Origin: Myceligenerans salitolerans
GTDB lineage: Bacteria; Actinomycetota; Actinomycetes; Actinomycetales; Cellulomonadaceae
DNA length: 64,000 nt
Direction: 5' to 3'
Assembly: GCF_017349295.1 (NCBI RefSeq)
Contig: NZ_JAFMPK010000019.1
Location: 1-64,000 of the forward strand
Shown: positions 1 through 10,495 of the stretch, piece after piece
How the letters are laid out: the number at the start of each line of letters is the position of its first letter
How positions within the stretch are numbered: position 1 is the stretch's first letter
The notes under the pieces: model-generated
The model's database searches: none
What the model saw: only the letters and a program-made list of their open reading frames with translations
Told to the model about the DNA's origin: nothing
Translations under genes and position numbers: made by a program

Positions 1-1957
1 CAGAGGTCACGGCCGGCTCGCCGGCGCCCATGCCCGCGCCGCGCAGGCCGCGCGGCGAGGTCCCTGAGGCGGGCACCGACGTGGCATCGCCGGTCCGGGA
101 TCCCGCCGTGGAGCGGGAGCCTCGCTCCACGCCGGCGGCGTCCGCCACGGCGCGTGCCGCGCCGCGCAGGGCGACGCCTCCGGCGTCGGCCGATCCCACC
201 GCGTCGAGCTGCGCCGTGTACCGCGCGGCCTGGCCGTCCATGACCGTCCGGACCCGGGTGGTCAGCCGTTCCCGGGCCTCGACGGCGAGCCGACGCACGG
301 CGTCCTCGCCGAACACGGCCTCCAGCAGGCGCTGCGCCAGAACCGCCGTCCCGCCCGCGATACCGACCTCGATCCCGGACAGGCCCCCGGTGGACGCGAA
401 CACGAGAACCATCAGGGCGACACCCAGGCCGTTCACGCCGAACGACAGCGCCCGCGCGGTGCCGCGCTTCGCGGAGCCCTGTTCCCGCACGAGGTTCAGC
501 ACGTCGGACTGCCAGCCGCGGATCTGCTCCCCGACGTCGGCCCGCAGGGTGCCCGACGCCCGTGACAGCTCGAGCCCGTCCAGCAGGACCCTGCCCGCCG
601 TGTCGCCCCGCCATCCCGCGTACGCCCGTTCCGCCGCGCCCTCGGCGGCGTCGAGCACCACCGACTCCAGACCGTGCGCGATCGCGTGCTCGACCTGAGG
701 CGCCTGCCGCGGTCTGCCCCGGAAGAACGCACCGATCGCGTCCCGCACCCGCCCGACGTTCTGTTCCACCGCGCGGAAGAACTCCCCCGTTCCCACGAAG
801 TCCTGCCAGCGGGCGAGCACCTCACCGCGGAGCAGCGCGCCGTCCGAGGTGGCCGCGTTCACATGGGCGACCGCGTCGGCGTACGCACCCGCGACCACGG
901 CGCGCAGGCGCGCGTCCGCCTCCTGCTGGGCGTCGGCGGCATCGGCGAGGCCCTCGGCCCGCCGTACCAGGTCGTCGACGACGCCGTCCCGCGTCGCCGC
1001 GATGACGTGCGCCCTGGCACTCGCGTCGCCGCCCAGGTCCGTGAGCCAGTCGGCGACGGGCGCGACGGCTCGTTCGGGGAGATAGCCCTCCTGCGTCAGC
1101 TCCGCCTCGGGCAGGACGAACAGGTGCGCATCGCCCAGGCCCTGCTCCGCCATGAGGTCGCGGAGGTCGTCGACCGTGGCCTCGGCCCCGGGGTCGACGC
1201 GGTCGAGGACCATGGCCACCTGCGCACGCCGCTCGGCCGCCGAGTTCAGCAGGTCCCACGGGACGGCGTCCGCGTAGCGTGCCGCGGTGGTGACGAAGAG
1301 CCACAGGTCGGCGGCGCCGAGGAGCTGCGCGGCCAGATCACGGTTGGCCTGCTCGACCGAGTCGATGTCCGGCGCGTCGAGCAGCGCCAGGCCGGGAGGC
1401 AGGGCCTCGCTCGCGACCATGCGCAGGGTCCGGGACTCCGCCGCCGCGGTGCGGGGGGCGGCGTCGTGGCGAGCGGGACCGCCGGACACGGGCGCGGTGG
1501 CCGGCTCCTGCACGCCCGCGGGCCCGCCCGCGCCGGTCACGCGCGCAAGGCCCGGCAGGACCCGGTCGCCGGTGAACCACCGGGCATCGAGCGGATGGTG
1601 CACCAGCACGGGCGCGCGGGTGGTGGGACGCAGCACGCCGGGAAGGGTGACGTCCTCCCCCAGGACCGAGTTCACGAGGGTCGACTTGCCGGCGCCGGTC
1701 GAGCCTCCCACGACCACGAGCAGCGGGGCCTGCTGCGAGCGCAGGCGCGGAAGCAGGTAGTCGTCCAGTTGGTCGACGGACCGGCGGCGCGCGTCGCGCG
1801 CCTGGTCGGCGCCGGGGGTCTCGAGCGGGAGACGGAGCGTGCCGAGCCGCGTGCGCAGGTTCTCCAGCGCGCTCGTGAGGTCCCCGACGGCGGCGTCGGG
1901 CGCGGGACCGGCGGCGCGTTCGGGTTCCGTGGGCACGTCGTCGGGCTGCTCGGTCAT
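1..1957 (-). CDS. Dynamin-like P-loop GTPase, C-terminus cut by left edge
   Basis: The frame is open from an ATG at 1957 to the window edge, so about 650 residues are visible and the end is missing. A Walker A motif GGSTGAGKST lies near residue 77, followed by LRPTTRAPV (switch-like) and LLDAPDID (G3-like). A hydrophobic pair of segments lies late in the visible part (about residues 505-550), as in membrane-remodelling dynamin-like proteins. It is clearly a paralogue of the GTPase gene at 7172-8863: both share the LRLPL…LLPRL lead-in and the G1 and LRPTTR motifs. In this protein family GTP hydrolysis drives membrane fusion, scission or repair; the specific role here is unknown. Family call is firm, function is inferred. 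Confidence 0.85.
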   Translation of the reverse strand, partial: MTEQPDDVPTEPERAAGPAPDAAVGDLTSALENLRTRLGTLRLPLETPGADQARDARRRSVDQLDDYLLPRLRSQQAPLLVVVGGSTGAGKSTLVNSVLGEDVTLPGVLRPTTRAPVLVHHPLDARWFTGDRVLPGLARVTGAGGPAGVQEPATAPVSGGPARHDAAPRTAAAESRTLRMVASEALPPGLALLDAPDIDSVEQANRDLAAQLLGAADLWLFVTTAARYADAVPWDLLNSAAERRAQVAMVLDRVDPGAEATVDDLRDLMAEQGLGDAHLFVLPEAELTQEGYLPERAVAPVADWLTDLGGDASARAHVIAATRDGVVDDLVRRAEGLADAADAQQEADARLRAVVAGAYADAVAHVNAATSDGALLRGEVLARWQDFVGTGEFFRAVEQNVGRVRDAIGAFFRGRPRQAPQVEHAIAHGLESVVLDAAEGAAERAYAGWRGDTAGRVLLDGLELSRASGTLRADVGEQIRGWQSDVLNLVREQGSAKRGTARALSFGVNGLGVALMVLVFASTGGLSGIEVGIAGGTAVLAQRLLEAVFGEDAVRRLAVEARERLTTRVRTVMDGQAARYTAQLDAVGSADAGGVALRGAARAVADAAGVERGSRSTAGSRTGDATSVPASGTSPRGLRGAGMGAGEPAVTS

Positions 1958-2012
1958 GGCGCTCAGTCTGCCCCAAGCGCGCAGGCCAGTCCCGTGGAGA
2001 CGGGCGAGGCGC

Positions 2013-2966
2013 TCAGAACCCGAGCCGGCGGCGGAGCCATTCCACGCAGACGCTCGCACGGGCCCGCAGGACGGACGGCCGCTGCCCGGGTGTCGCACGC
2101 GCCGGCTGGAGCGCGTGCTCGATGAGCTGACCAGTGAGCGCCGTCACGAGGCAGGTGACGGCATCGGGATCGGTTCCGGACGGCAGCGGGTGCCGAGCGA
2201 GAACCACCTCGGGCGGCGGACCGCCTTCCGCGCGGATGTGGGCGAGCAGGAGGACGGTGTCCACGAACGGCGCTCCGCGTGAGGCGTGCGACCAAGCGGA
2301 GGCCACCGGCCGTCCGCCCGGTGTCAGCGACGGATACAGGACCTGGCGCGTCGGTGCCCCGTGGACGAGCGTGGTGCCGGACACGGCCTCCCCGCTGTGG
2401 ACGGCGATCTCGGCGAGCGCCTCCAGGCGCGGCTCGAGCCACGGGGAGAAGTTGCGCAACCCGTCAGGACGCTCGTCGGCGAGGCGCCGCCACGGCCCGT
2501 CGTCGAAGACCTCGGCGCTGTCCAGGAACATCCCGCCGGCGGGCGCCTCGAACTCGCGCACCTGCTGGAGAACCCCGAGGGCGGCGGCGATCTCGTCGGT
2601 CGTCCACTCGTCGCCGATCGGCCGGATGTCGCGCATCGCCCAGCTGGCCACGATCCAGCGCCCGAAGCCGTCGAGATCCTCGTCGAACCACCACAGCAGC
2701 GTGGGAGCGGGAGCCGCCGCCGGAAGCGCGCCCACGACGTGGACCGCACGGCGGGCCAGCTCCTGGGCGCGGGGATCCGACGTGTTCACGACGGTGCACA
2801 CCTGCGTTCCCGCGCCCGTCTGGAGGGACATCGTCACCCCGTCGGCGACGCCGCTCATGGGCAGCGTCGTCCACCCGATGACCCGGCTGCCGAGCTCCTC
2901 CGAGATGCGCCGGCGAACAGGGGGCGGCAGATCCTGCCATCCGGGACGGGGCACGGAGAACACCAT
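2013..2966 (-). CDS. Aminoglycoside-phosphotransferase-fold protein, probably inactive
   Basis: This 317-residue protein starts at an ATG with GGGGAGGA eight bases upstream. Its layout resembles small-molecule kinases of the APH/choline-kinase superfamily: an N-lobe, then a segment LVHGAPTRQVLY where active members have HGDxxxxN, then SAWSHASRGAPFVDTVLL where they have xxDWxxAxxGxPxxDLA. Both catalytic positions (Asp after HG, metal-binding Asp before W) are replaced. It is therefore likely a pseudokinase or binding protein. Homologues with WSHASRGAPW-like motifs are common in actinobacteria, which suggests a conserved non-kinase role. No neighbouring pathway explains it. Confidence 0.6.
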   Translation of the reverse strand: MVFSVPRPGWQDLPPPVRRRISEELGSRVIGWTTLPMSGVADGVTMSLQTGAGTQVCTVVNTSDPRAQELARRAVHVVGALPAAAPAPTLLWWFDEDLDGFGRWIVASWAMRDIRPIGDEWTTDEIAAALGVLQQVREFEAPAGGMFLDSAEVFDDGPWRRLADERPDGLRNFSPWLEPRLEALAEIAVHSGEAVSGTTLVHGAPTRQVLYPSLTPGGRPVASAWSHASRGAPFVDTVLLLAHIRAEGGPPPEVVLARHPLPSGTDPDAVTCLVTALTGQLIEHALQPARATPGQRPSVLRARASVCVEWLRRRLGF

Positions 2967-3089
2967 GGGGGCAATCCTCCCCGACTCGCCCCATTCCCGG
3001 CAAACCCGCCCCTATTGTTGCGCCGGGCGACAAGGGGCCGCCCCCGATGAATGGCGCGATGCGATTCACCGGGGGCGCTGCCGTCTCGC

Positions 3090-4772
<1,683 letters not shown>

Positions 4773-4900
4773 TGCCTTCGTTCCACCGTTTCAACAGGTA
4801 GGGAGGGGGTTGCACCCGTCGCGCGGCGACCTGCTCACGCACATCGCGCACGGCCGCGACGGGCGGCGTCGGCCCCCAGCCTACGCGTTGCGGACGACGC

Positions 4901-5509
4901 CTACCCGCGCGACCGCTCGATCTCGTCCTGGGTCCCGGTGGCCGCGGTCACGGCACCGGGCGGTGCCGTCGCCGTTCGGGTGTCCTCGTCCTCGGCATCG
5001 CCGGGAGCCTGCGTACCGGCCGGCGTCTCCGGCCCGGTCGCGGCCGTGGCCCAGACGTCCTCGTCCGGCACACCGCGGGCGAGGCCACCAGCCCGCCAGG
5101 GCGCAGCGGTGCCACGCCCCTCCCCCGCGGCACCCGGAGGCTCGTCGGACGGGATCACGCGCTGGAAGTCGGCGCGCCCCTTCATGAGGTTGGGGCCCAC
5201 CGCGTCGGCGTTGATCACCAGGCTCGTCCGGCGGCGGGCCTCCTCGCCCCACTCGTCCACCTCGAGCCGGCCGGCGACCATCACCGGCTGGCCCTTCTTG
5301 ACGCTCTTGCTGATGTTCACCGCGGCATGCCCCCAGGCCTTGACCTGGAACCAGATCGTCGGGCCGTCGTAGAACTCACCGTTCGTGTCCCGGATGCGCC
5401 GCGTGCTGGCCACCGAGAACGTCGTCCACTCGTTGCCGCTGCCCGACCGCCGGATCACCGGGTCGCTGCCCGCGTTTCCCGTCACGGTGACCTTCACGTC
5501 ATTGCTCAC
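4901..5509 (-). CDS. ssb: Single-stranded DNA-binding protein (paralogue lacking the acidic tip)
   Basis: The open frame extends upstream, but the OB-fold starts at a GTG at 5509 preceded by GAAGGAG seven bases away, giving 202 residues. Residues 4-110 form the SSB OB fold (VTVTGNAGSDP…, WFQVKAWGHAAVNI…KKGQPVMVAGRLEV). The C-terminal half is a Pro/Gly/Thr/Ala-rich disordered tail ending EIERSRG, without the DDDIPF-type tip that recruits repair proteins in housekeeping SSBs. This suggests an accessory SSB rather than the replication SSB usually found with rpsF and rplI. It sits between GTPase and ettA genes on the same strand. Confidence 0.9.
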   Translation of the reverse strand: MSNDVKVTVTGNAGSDPVIRRSGSGNEWTTFSVASTRRIRDTNGEFYDGPTIWFQVKAWGHAAVNISKSVKKGQPVMVAGRLEVDEWGEEARRRTSLVINADAVGPNLMKGRADFQRVIPSDEPPGAAGEGRGTAAPWRAGGLARGVPDEDVWATAATGPETPAGTQAPGDAEDEDTRTATAPPGAVTAATGTQDEIERSRG

Positions 5510-5564
5510 GTCGTGCTCCTTCGCTCCCGCGGACCGGCCCCCTGCCGGCCCGCCGGGACCAGCA

Positions 5565-7175
5565 TCACGCGCGAGCGACCTCCGCGGAGGACACCCGGGC
5601 AGAGCCTGTGGACGAAGAGCTGTTTCCCCGGCCCGGGGTCGACGTCCGGCCGGCCCTGTCCGACGCCGGCGGTCCGTCCTCGCGCGCCGACTGCGCGAGT
5701 TCACGCACCTGCCGGTGCTCGTCGAGAAGCCGCTGCGTGGGCTCTCCGAGGGCCCGCTCCAGCACCCGCTCGACGGCCGCACGCCCCGCCGCGAGGACCG
5801 CCTGCTCGCGGCGCCGCGCCAGCGCCCGCCGGATCCGCGTCGCGGCCAGGAACACGCCGAGTGCCGCGAGCGCCGCCACCACGCCGGTCACGCCGAGTAC
5901 CGTCGACCCGGTGTCGTCGAGCGGGAGCACCTGCATGGACGCGAGCACGGTGGCCAGACCGAGCACGACGGCGAGCCCGACGAGGACGAGCGCCGCACGC
6001 CGGAGCGGGCGCGCGGAAGCCGGTCCGCGGACGTCGAGCGTCACGCCACGCAGTGCGGTCGCGAGGGAGGCGCCGACGTGTTCGGCCGAGGCGACGGACT
6101 CGGCGAGGGACCGCTGCCAGCCGGGTCGCAGGTTCTCGCCGGCCCCGGTGAGCCAGCGCGCGCGGGACAGGGCGACGGCGTCGGGATCCGGTGCGGGGAA
6201 CTCGGGCCGCCCGTACCCGTTCTGCACGGATGCCGCGACCTGCGCCGCGACGGGGCCGAGCCCGACCGCCTCGCCGAGGGCGTCGGTCTCGGCGGCGAGC
6301 ACCGTGGACGTGTGCCAGGGCACCTCGGCCGGCGTCTCCTCGAGCAGTGCGGCGGCGGCCGCGTCGAGCTCGGCGGCGGCGCGGCCGGCGGTCACCGAAC
6401 GACGCCGGACCGCCTGCTCGAGCAGCTCGCGCAGCTCCGGCACGCCGTACCCGGTCCTGGCCGAGACGGGGACGACCGGCACCTCGCCGACGCCGTCGTC
6501 GCGCAGCAGGCGCGCCACGTCACGAGCGAGGTTGTCCTGTTGACCGGCGGGGACGGTGTCCATCTGGTTCAGGGCGACGACCATGGATCCGGGCCGTTCG
6601 CCGGCGCCGCGCAGATAGCCGGAGTGCAGCGCGTCGTCGGCGTACTTCTGCGGGTCCACCACCCAGACGAGCAGGTCGACCAGCGGCAGCACCCGGTCCA
6701 CGATCTCGCGGTGCCCCGGGGCGACGGAGTCGTGGTCGGGCAGGTCGAGCAGGACGAGGCCGCCGAAGCCGTCCTCGTCGGCCCCGTCGAGCTCGCCGGC
6801 ACGGGTGATGCGGCGCTCGCGCTCGACGCCGAGCCAGTCGAGGAGCGCGGCGGCGTCGTCGGACCACGAACAGGCCGAGACCTTCGCCGTGGTGGGGCGC
6901 TTGACCCCGACCTCGGCGAACGAGAGCCGTGAGATCCGGTTGAACAGGGTCGACTTGCCCGATCCGGTGCCGCCCGCGAGGGCGATGACGGTGTGGTCCA
7001 CGCCGAGCGCGATGCGTTCCCGGACACCCGCCACGGCACTCGCGACGCGGCCGAAGACGGCGTCGTCGAGGCGGGACCCCGCTATCTGCAGCGCGCGGCC
7101 GAGGTCTTCGGTCCGGGCGCGCAGCGCGGCATCGTCTCCGGCACGGCCGGGTGGCCGCGTCGAGGCGCTCGTCAT
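5565..7175 (-). CDS. YfjP-like membrane-associated GTPase
   Basis: This 536-residue protein has Walker A GGTGSGKST near residue 68, RPTTAKVS (G2-like), LLDLPDHDS (G3) and VVALNQMD (G4, NxxD), so all GTP-binding motifs are visible. Two adjacent hydrophobic stretches near residues 392-445 (LVGLAVVLGLATVL and VLGVTGVVAALAALGVFLA) form a membrane hairpin, followed by a basic helical tail. The ATG overlaps the stop of the upstream dynamin-like gene by 4 bases (ATGA), so the two are translationally coupled and probably work as a pair, as known for bacterial dynamin pairs. The cargo or membrane process is not known. Confidence 0.88.
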   Translation of the reverse strand: MTSASTRPPGRAGDDAALRARTEDLGRALQIAGSRLDDAVFGRVASAVAGVRERIALGVDHTVIALAGGTGSGKSTLFNRISRLSFAEVGVKRPTTAKVSACSWSDDAAALLDWLGVERERRITRAGELDGADEDGFGGLVLLDLPDHDSVAPGHREIVDRVLPLVDLLVWVVDPQKYADDALHSGYLRGAGERPGSMVVALNQMDTVPAGQQDNLARDVARLLRDDGVGEVPVVPVSARTGYGVPELRELLEQAVRRRSVTAGRAAAELDAAAAALLEETPAEVPWHTSTVLAAETDALGEAVGLGPVAAQVAASVQNGYGRPEFPAPDPDAVALSRARWLTGAGENLRPGWQRSLAESVASAEHVGASLATALRGVTLDVRGPASARPLRRAALVLVGLAVVLGLATVLASMQVLPLDDTGSTVLGVTGVVAALAALGVFLAATRIRRALARRREQAVLAAGRAAVERVLERALGEPTQRLLDEHRQVRELAQSAREDGPPASDRAGRTSTPGRGNSSSSTGSARVSSAEVARA

Positions 7176-8863
7176 GTCAGCCTCCTGAGCTCGGCGAGCC
7201 GAACACGCAGCGTGGCTGCCGCGTCGTCGGCGAGGGCGGGGATCTCAAGGGCACTCTGGACAGATCGGGCCTCCGCCGCAACCGCTAGCGCGGTCCGGTC
7301 GGCCAGGTCGGCGCGCAGCGGCCGCACCAGGGTGTCGACCGCGTCGCCCAGCACCTTGCCCAGGAGGCGCGCCGCGTCGTCGTTCCCGAGCGCGGCGGCG
7401 AGCAGCAGCGTCGCGAGACCGGCGTCGCCGAACGCCCGCCGGGCGCCCAGTACGGCCTCCTCGTCCACCGCGACGGGAGGCTCCTCGCCGGGTGCCTCCT
7501 CGGCACCGCCGAGCGCCGCCACGAGGCGGTCGCTCTCGGCGACCCAGGCGGACGCCTGCTCGGCCGCCCACTCCTCGCGCGCCTGCCCGCGGTCCTTGCC
7601 CGACGGCGCCACGGCCGCACCCGCGGCCGGCGCGCCCGGACCGGCCAGCTCGGCCCGCAGCCGCTCCTCCGTACGGGCCCCGGCGGCGGAGATCGACCGC
7701 TCCGCGGCCTTCCTCGCCTCCTCCCGCAACGGGGCGAGCGCCTCCGAGCGGGCCCGGCCGGCACGTCTCGTCGCCCGCACGACGCCGTCGCGCATCGTCA
7801 CGCGGTCGATGCGCCGGCTCGCCACGAGTTCCGCGAAGCGTGCCGTCACCTGCGAGCCGCCGGCCGTCCCGGCGGTGATCGCGGCCCGCGCCACGGCCTC
7901 GGCGTCGGGGACGACGACGTCGATCACGCGGCGCAGCTCCCGAGCCGCGGCACCCTGCGCGTCGACGGCGTCGACGAGGCCGTCCACCCAGTCCGGGAGC
8001 GCCTTGAGCGCGCCCTTGAGGGTGCGCACCACCACGGTGCGGGACCGCTCCGGCCCGGCCATCATGGCCAGCCAGCGGCCGATCCCGGCCACGAGCCGGG
8101 ACTCGAGCAGTCCTTCGTGCGGGCCCACGTCCGGGATGACGAACAGGGGCGCGTCCGTCATGCCGCGTTCCCGCATCCGTGCGTTCAGGTCGCCCCGGAT
8201 CGTCGCCAGATCGTCCTCGCCGACGCGGTTGAGCACGATGGCCACGCTCGCGCCACGCTCCCGCGCCCGGTCGAGCGCCTCCCAGGGCAGGGCGTCCCCG
8301 TACCGCGCCGCCGTGGTGACGAACAGCCACAGGTCCGCCCCCTCCAGGAGCTTTCCCGCCGTGCTGCGGTTCTGCGAGACGAACGAGTCGAGGTCGGGTG
8401 CGTCCAGCAGGGCGGTACCGCGCGGCACCCCCTCGTGCTCGACGACCCGCGCCAGCTCGGTGACGGGACCGGCCTTGAGCGTCACCCGGTCCCGGGGATG
8501 GACGCCGACCACGGGTTCCCGGGTGGTCGGGCGCAGCACTCCCGCGTCGGAGATGTCACCGCGCAGCAGGCTGTTGAAGATGGTCGACTTGCCGGCTCCC
8601 GTCGAGCCCGCGAGTACCACGAGCGCGGGGCTGGACAGCTCCGCGAGCCGTGGCAGGAGGTGCTCGTCGAGCTGCGCGAGCAGCCGCGCGCGGGAGGCCT
8701 CGGCCTCCTCGGCCCCCTCGATCGGGAGCGGGAGCCGCACAGCGGCGATGTCGCCGCGGAGGTCCTGGACGACGTCGTGCACCGTGAAGCCGAGCTGCTC
8801 GGCGACGTCGGGGTCGACGCCGCCCCGGCGGCCGAGGGCGGCGGAGCGCGTTCCGAGAGTCAC
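7172..8863 (-). CDS. Dynamin-family GTPase, partner of the downstream GTPase
   Basis: A GTG at 8863 (VTLGTRSAALGRR…) with AGGA upstream gives 563 residues. An in-frame ATG at 8887 is an alternative. The longer open frame runs through the tRNA-Arg gene and cannot be right. Motifs are AGSTGAGKST (about residue 69), LRPTTREPV, LLDAPDLDS and IVLNRVGEDD. The C-terminal half is Ala/Glu/Arg-rich and helical. It is paralogous to the GTPase at the left edge and coupled by a 4-base overlap to the GTPase at 5565-7175. Membrane remodelling is inferred from the family. Confidence 0.87.
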   Translation of the reverse strand: MTLGTRSAALGRRGGVDPDVAEQLGFTVHDVVQDLRGDIAAVRLPLPIEGAEEAEASRARLLAQLDEHLLPRLAELSSPALVVLAGSTGAGKSTIFNSLLRGDISDAGVLRPTTREPVVGVHPRDRVTLKAGPVTELARVVEHEGVPRGTALLDAPDLDSFVSQNRSTAGKLLEGADLWLFVTTAARYGDALPWEALDRARERGASVAIVLNRVGEDDLATIRGDLNARMRERGMTDAPLFVIPDVGPHEGLLESRLVAGIGRWLAMMAGPERSRTVVVRTLKGALKALPDWVDGLVDAVDAQGAAARELRRVIDVVVPDAEAVARAAITAGTAGGSQVTARFAELVASRRIDRVTMRDGVVRATRRAGRARSEALAPLREEARKAAERSISAAGARTEERLRAELAGPGAPAAGAAVAPSGKDRGQAREEWAAEQASAWVAESDRLVAALGGAEEAPGEEPPVAVDEEAVLGARRAFGDAGLATLLLAAALGNDDAARLLGKVLGDAVDTLVRPLRADLADRTALAVAAEARSVQSALEIPALADDAAATLRVRLAELRRLT

Positions 8864-9012
8864 GGGTTCATCCTGATATCTCCACATGCCCCTTGCCAAC
8901 CGGGGACGTCGGGCAGGCGTCCGCGGACTGCTTCCACGATACTGGTCCACATTCCTGGTCCAACTCTGCGGCCAGGATCGATACGATAGGCCCGCGCCCC
9001 GCGCGGGCGTAC

Positions 9013-9086
9013 GCCTCCGTAGCTCAGCTGGATAGAGCATGTCACTTCTAATGACGAGGTCGCGGGTTCGAATCCTGCCGGGGGCA
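9013..9086 (+). tRNA. tRNA-Arg (anticodon UCU)
   Basis: A full cloverleaf can be drawn. The acceptor stem pairs GCCTCCG with CGGGGGC. The anticodon arm is TGTCA/TGACG around loop CTTCTAA (anticodon TCT). The T arm is GCGGG/CCTGC around TTCGAAT. The discriminator is A, with CC following and no complete encoded CCA. It decodes the rare AGA codon. A TACGAT hexamer about 25 bases upstream could be its -10 element. Confidence 0.95.
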
Positions 9087-9208
9087 CCTCTAGCTCGACC
9101 CGCGCACGAGTCGCAGGTTCCCAGGATGACCTCTACCGTGACTCAGCACAGCGACAAGCGCCGGTGGTGGCGCGGAAATTTCCATCCAGAGCCTCCGGAG
9201 GTACGCCG

Positions 9209-10495
9209 ATGACCGTGGCCGCACCGCACCGGCCCGGCTCGAAAGCCCTCCCGCACGGCCTCGCCCGGCGTGCCGCGAGCGCCGTCTCCGGCACTCCGGG
9301 CCGCCTCGGGCTCGCCCAGGTCGTCTCCGTCCTCGCCTGCGTCGCGCTCGGCATCGCCGGCTTCCTCGCCGGCACCGGCCAGTCGTCGGACCTCGACGTC
9401 GCACACGCCGACGCCGTCGATCTCGTGGCGACCCAGGATCTGCGCAACCGTCTCGTGTCCGCCGACGCCGCGGCCACGAGCGCCTTCCTCGTCGGTGGGC
9501 TCGAACCCACCGCCATGCGGGAGCGTTACACGGAGAATCTCGCGGCGGCCGCGCGTGCCGTTCCTCCGCTCGCGGCTCGTGCGCCCGAACGCGCCGACGA
9601 GCTGGCCGTCGTGTCCGACGCGGTGCAACGCTACGCCGGACTGGTCGAGTCGGCCCGCGCGAACAACCGGCAGGGCCTCCCGGTCGGCACCGGCTACCTG
9701 GACCTCGCGTCGGCGACCCTGCGGGAGGAGGCGCTGCCGGTGCTCGACGACGTCGCGAACCGTCTCACCGCACGGATGGACGACCATCTGGCCGCGGTGT
9801 CGATGCGGCAGTCGCCCCTGCTGGCCGTGATGACCGCCCTCGTCGTGCTCGGACTCGTGCAGTGGTGGCTGGCGCGCCGCACGCACCGCATGATCAGCCC
9901 GTGGATGGTGGTCGCCACCGGCCTCGCCCTGCTCGGCTCACTGGCGGTGGCGATCGGCGTGGTCGGCGGCAACGTCGTGGCGCACAAGGTCGCGGACGGC
10001 CCCTATGCCGCGACCGTCGCCAGTTCCGCCGCGCTCGCGGCGGCCACGGACGCCAAGTCGCAGGAGTCGCTCACCCTCATCAAGCGCGGGTCGGGGCGGG
10101 AGCACGAGGACCGTTTCCAGCATTCCACGATGCGGGCCACGGCGCTGCTGTCGGCGTCCGACGACGCCGCCGGCGCCGAGCGTCCCACCGGTGACCTGCT
10201 GCGGGGCTGGCTGGAAGGGCACGCGGAGATCCGGGCGCTCGACGACTCCGGCCGCTGGGAGGAGGCGGTCAGGGCGGCGATCGCCACGGGCGACGGCTCG
10301 GCCATGGCAGCGTTCGAGAGGTTCGCCGCCCGTGCCACCCAGGACGTCACCACCACGGAGGAACGCGCCGCCGCCCAGCTCACCAAGGCCTCCGCCGTGT
10401 CCCGGGGCACCGGCTGGATCGCCCTGGTGGCCGGCCTGCTCGCCGCGGGCATGACCGCCACCGGGATCTGGGCCCGGCAGAAGGAGTACCTGTGA
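9209..10495 (+). CDS. glnX: GlnX-like membrane signalling protein
   Basis: The ATG at 9209 has GGAGG eight bases upstream, giving 428 residues; an upstream in-frame start lacks such a site. Four membrane segments are visible, near residues 35-56, 205-223, 232-258 and 402-420, enclosing two extracytoplasmic helical regions. In Mycobacterium the orthologous order glnX-glnH-pknG encodes a relay in which lipoprotein GlnH binds Asp/Glu/Asn and GlnX carries the signal to PknG. The same order and 4-base overlaps are present here. Sequence conservation in GlnX is weak, so the name rests mainly on topology and gene order. Confidence 0.8.
   Translation: MTVAAPHRPGSKALPHGLARRAASAVSGTPGRLGLAQVVSVLACVALGIAGFLAGTGQSSDLDVAHADAVDLVATQDLRNRLVSADAAATSAFLVGGLEPTAMRERYTENLAAAARAVPPLAARAPERADELAVVSDAVQRYAGLVESARANNRQGLPVGTGYLDLASATLREEALPVLDDVANRLTARMDDHLAAVSMRQSPLLAVMTALVVLGLVQWWLARRTHRMISPWMVVATGLALLGSLAVAIGVVGGNVVAHKVADGPYAATVASSAALAAATDAKSQESLTLIKRGSGREHEDRFQHSTMRATALLSASDDAAGAERPTGDLLRGWLEGHAEIRALDDSGRWEEAVRAAIATGDGSAMAAFERFAARATQDVTTTEERAAAQLTKASAVSRGTGWIALVAGLLAAGMTATGIWARQKEYL

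Noticed and set aside
8864-9040. An N-terminal extension of the dynamin-like gene
   Set aside because: The extension would be read through the antisense of tRNA-Arg and lacks family similarity. A GTG at 8863 with AGGA is better.
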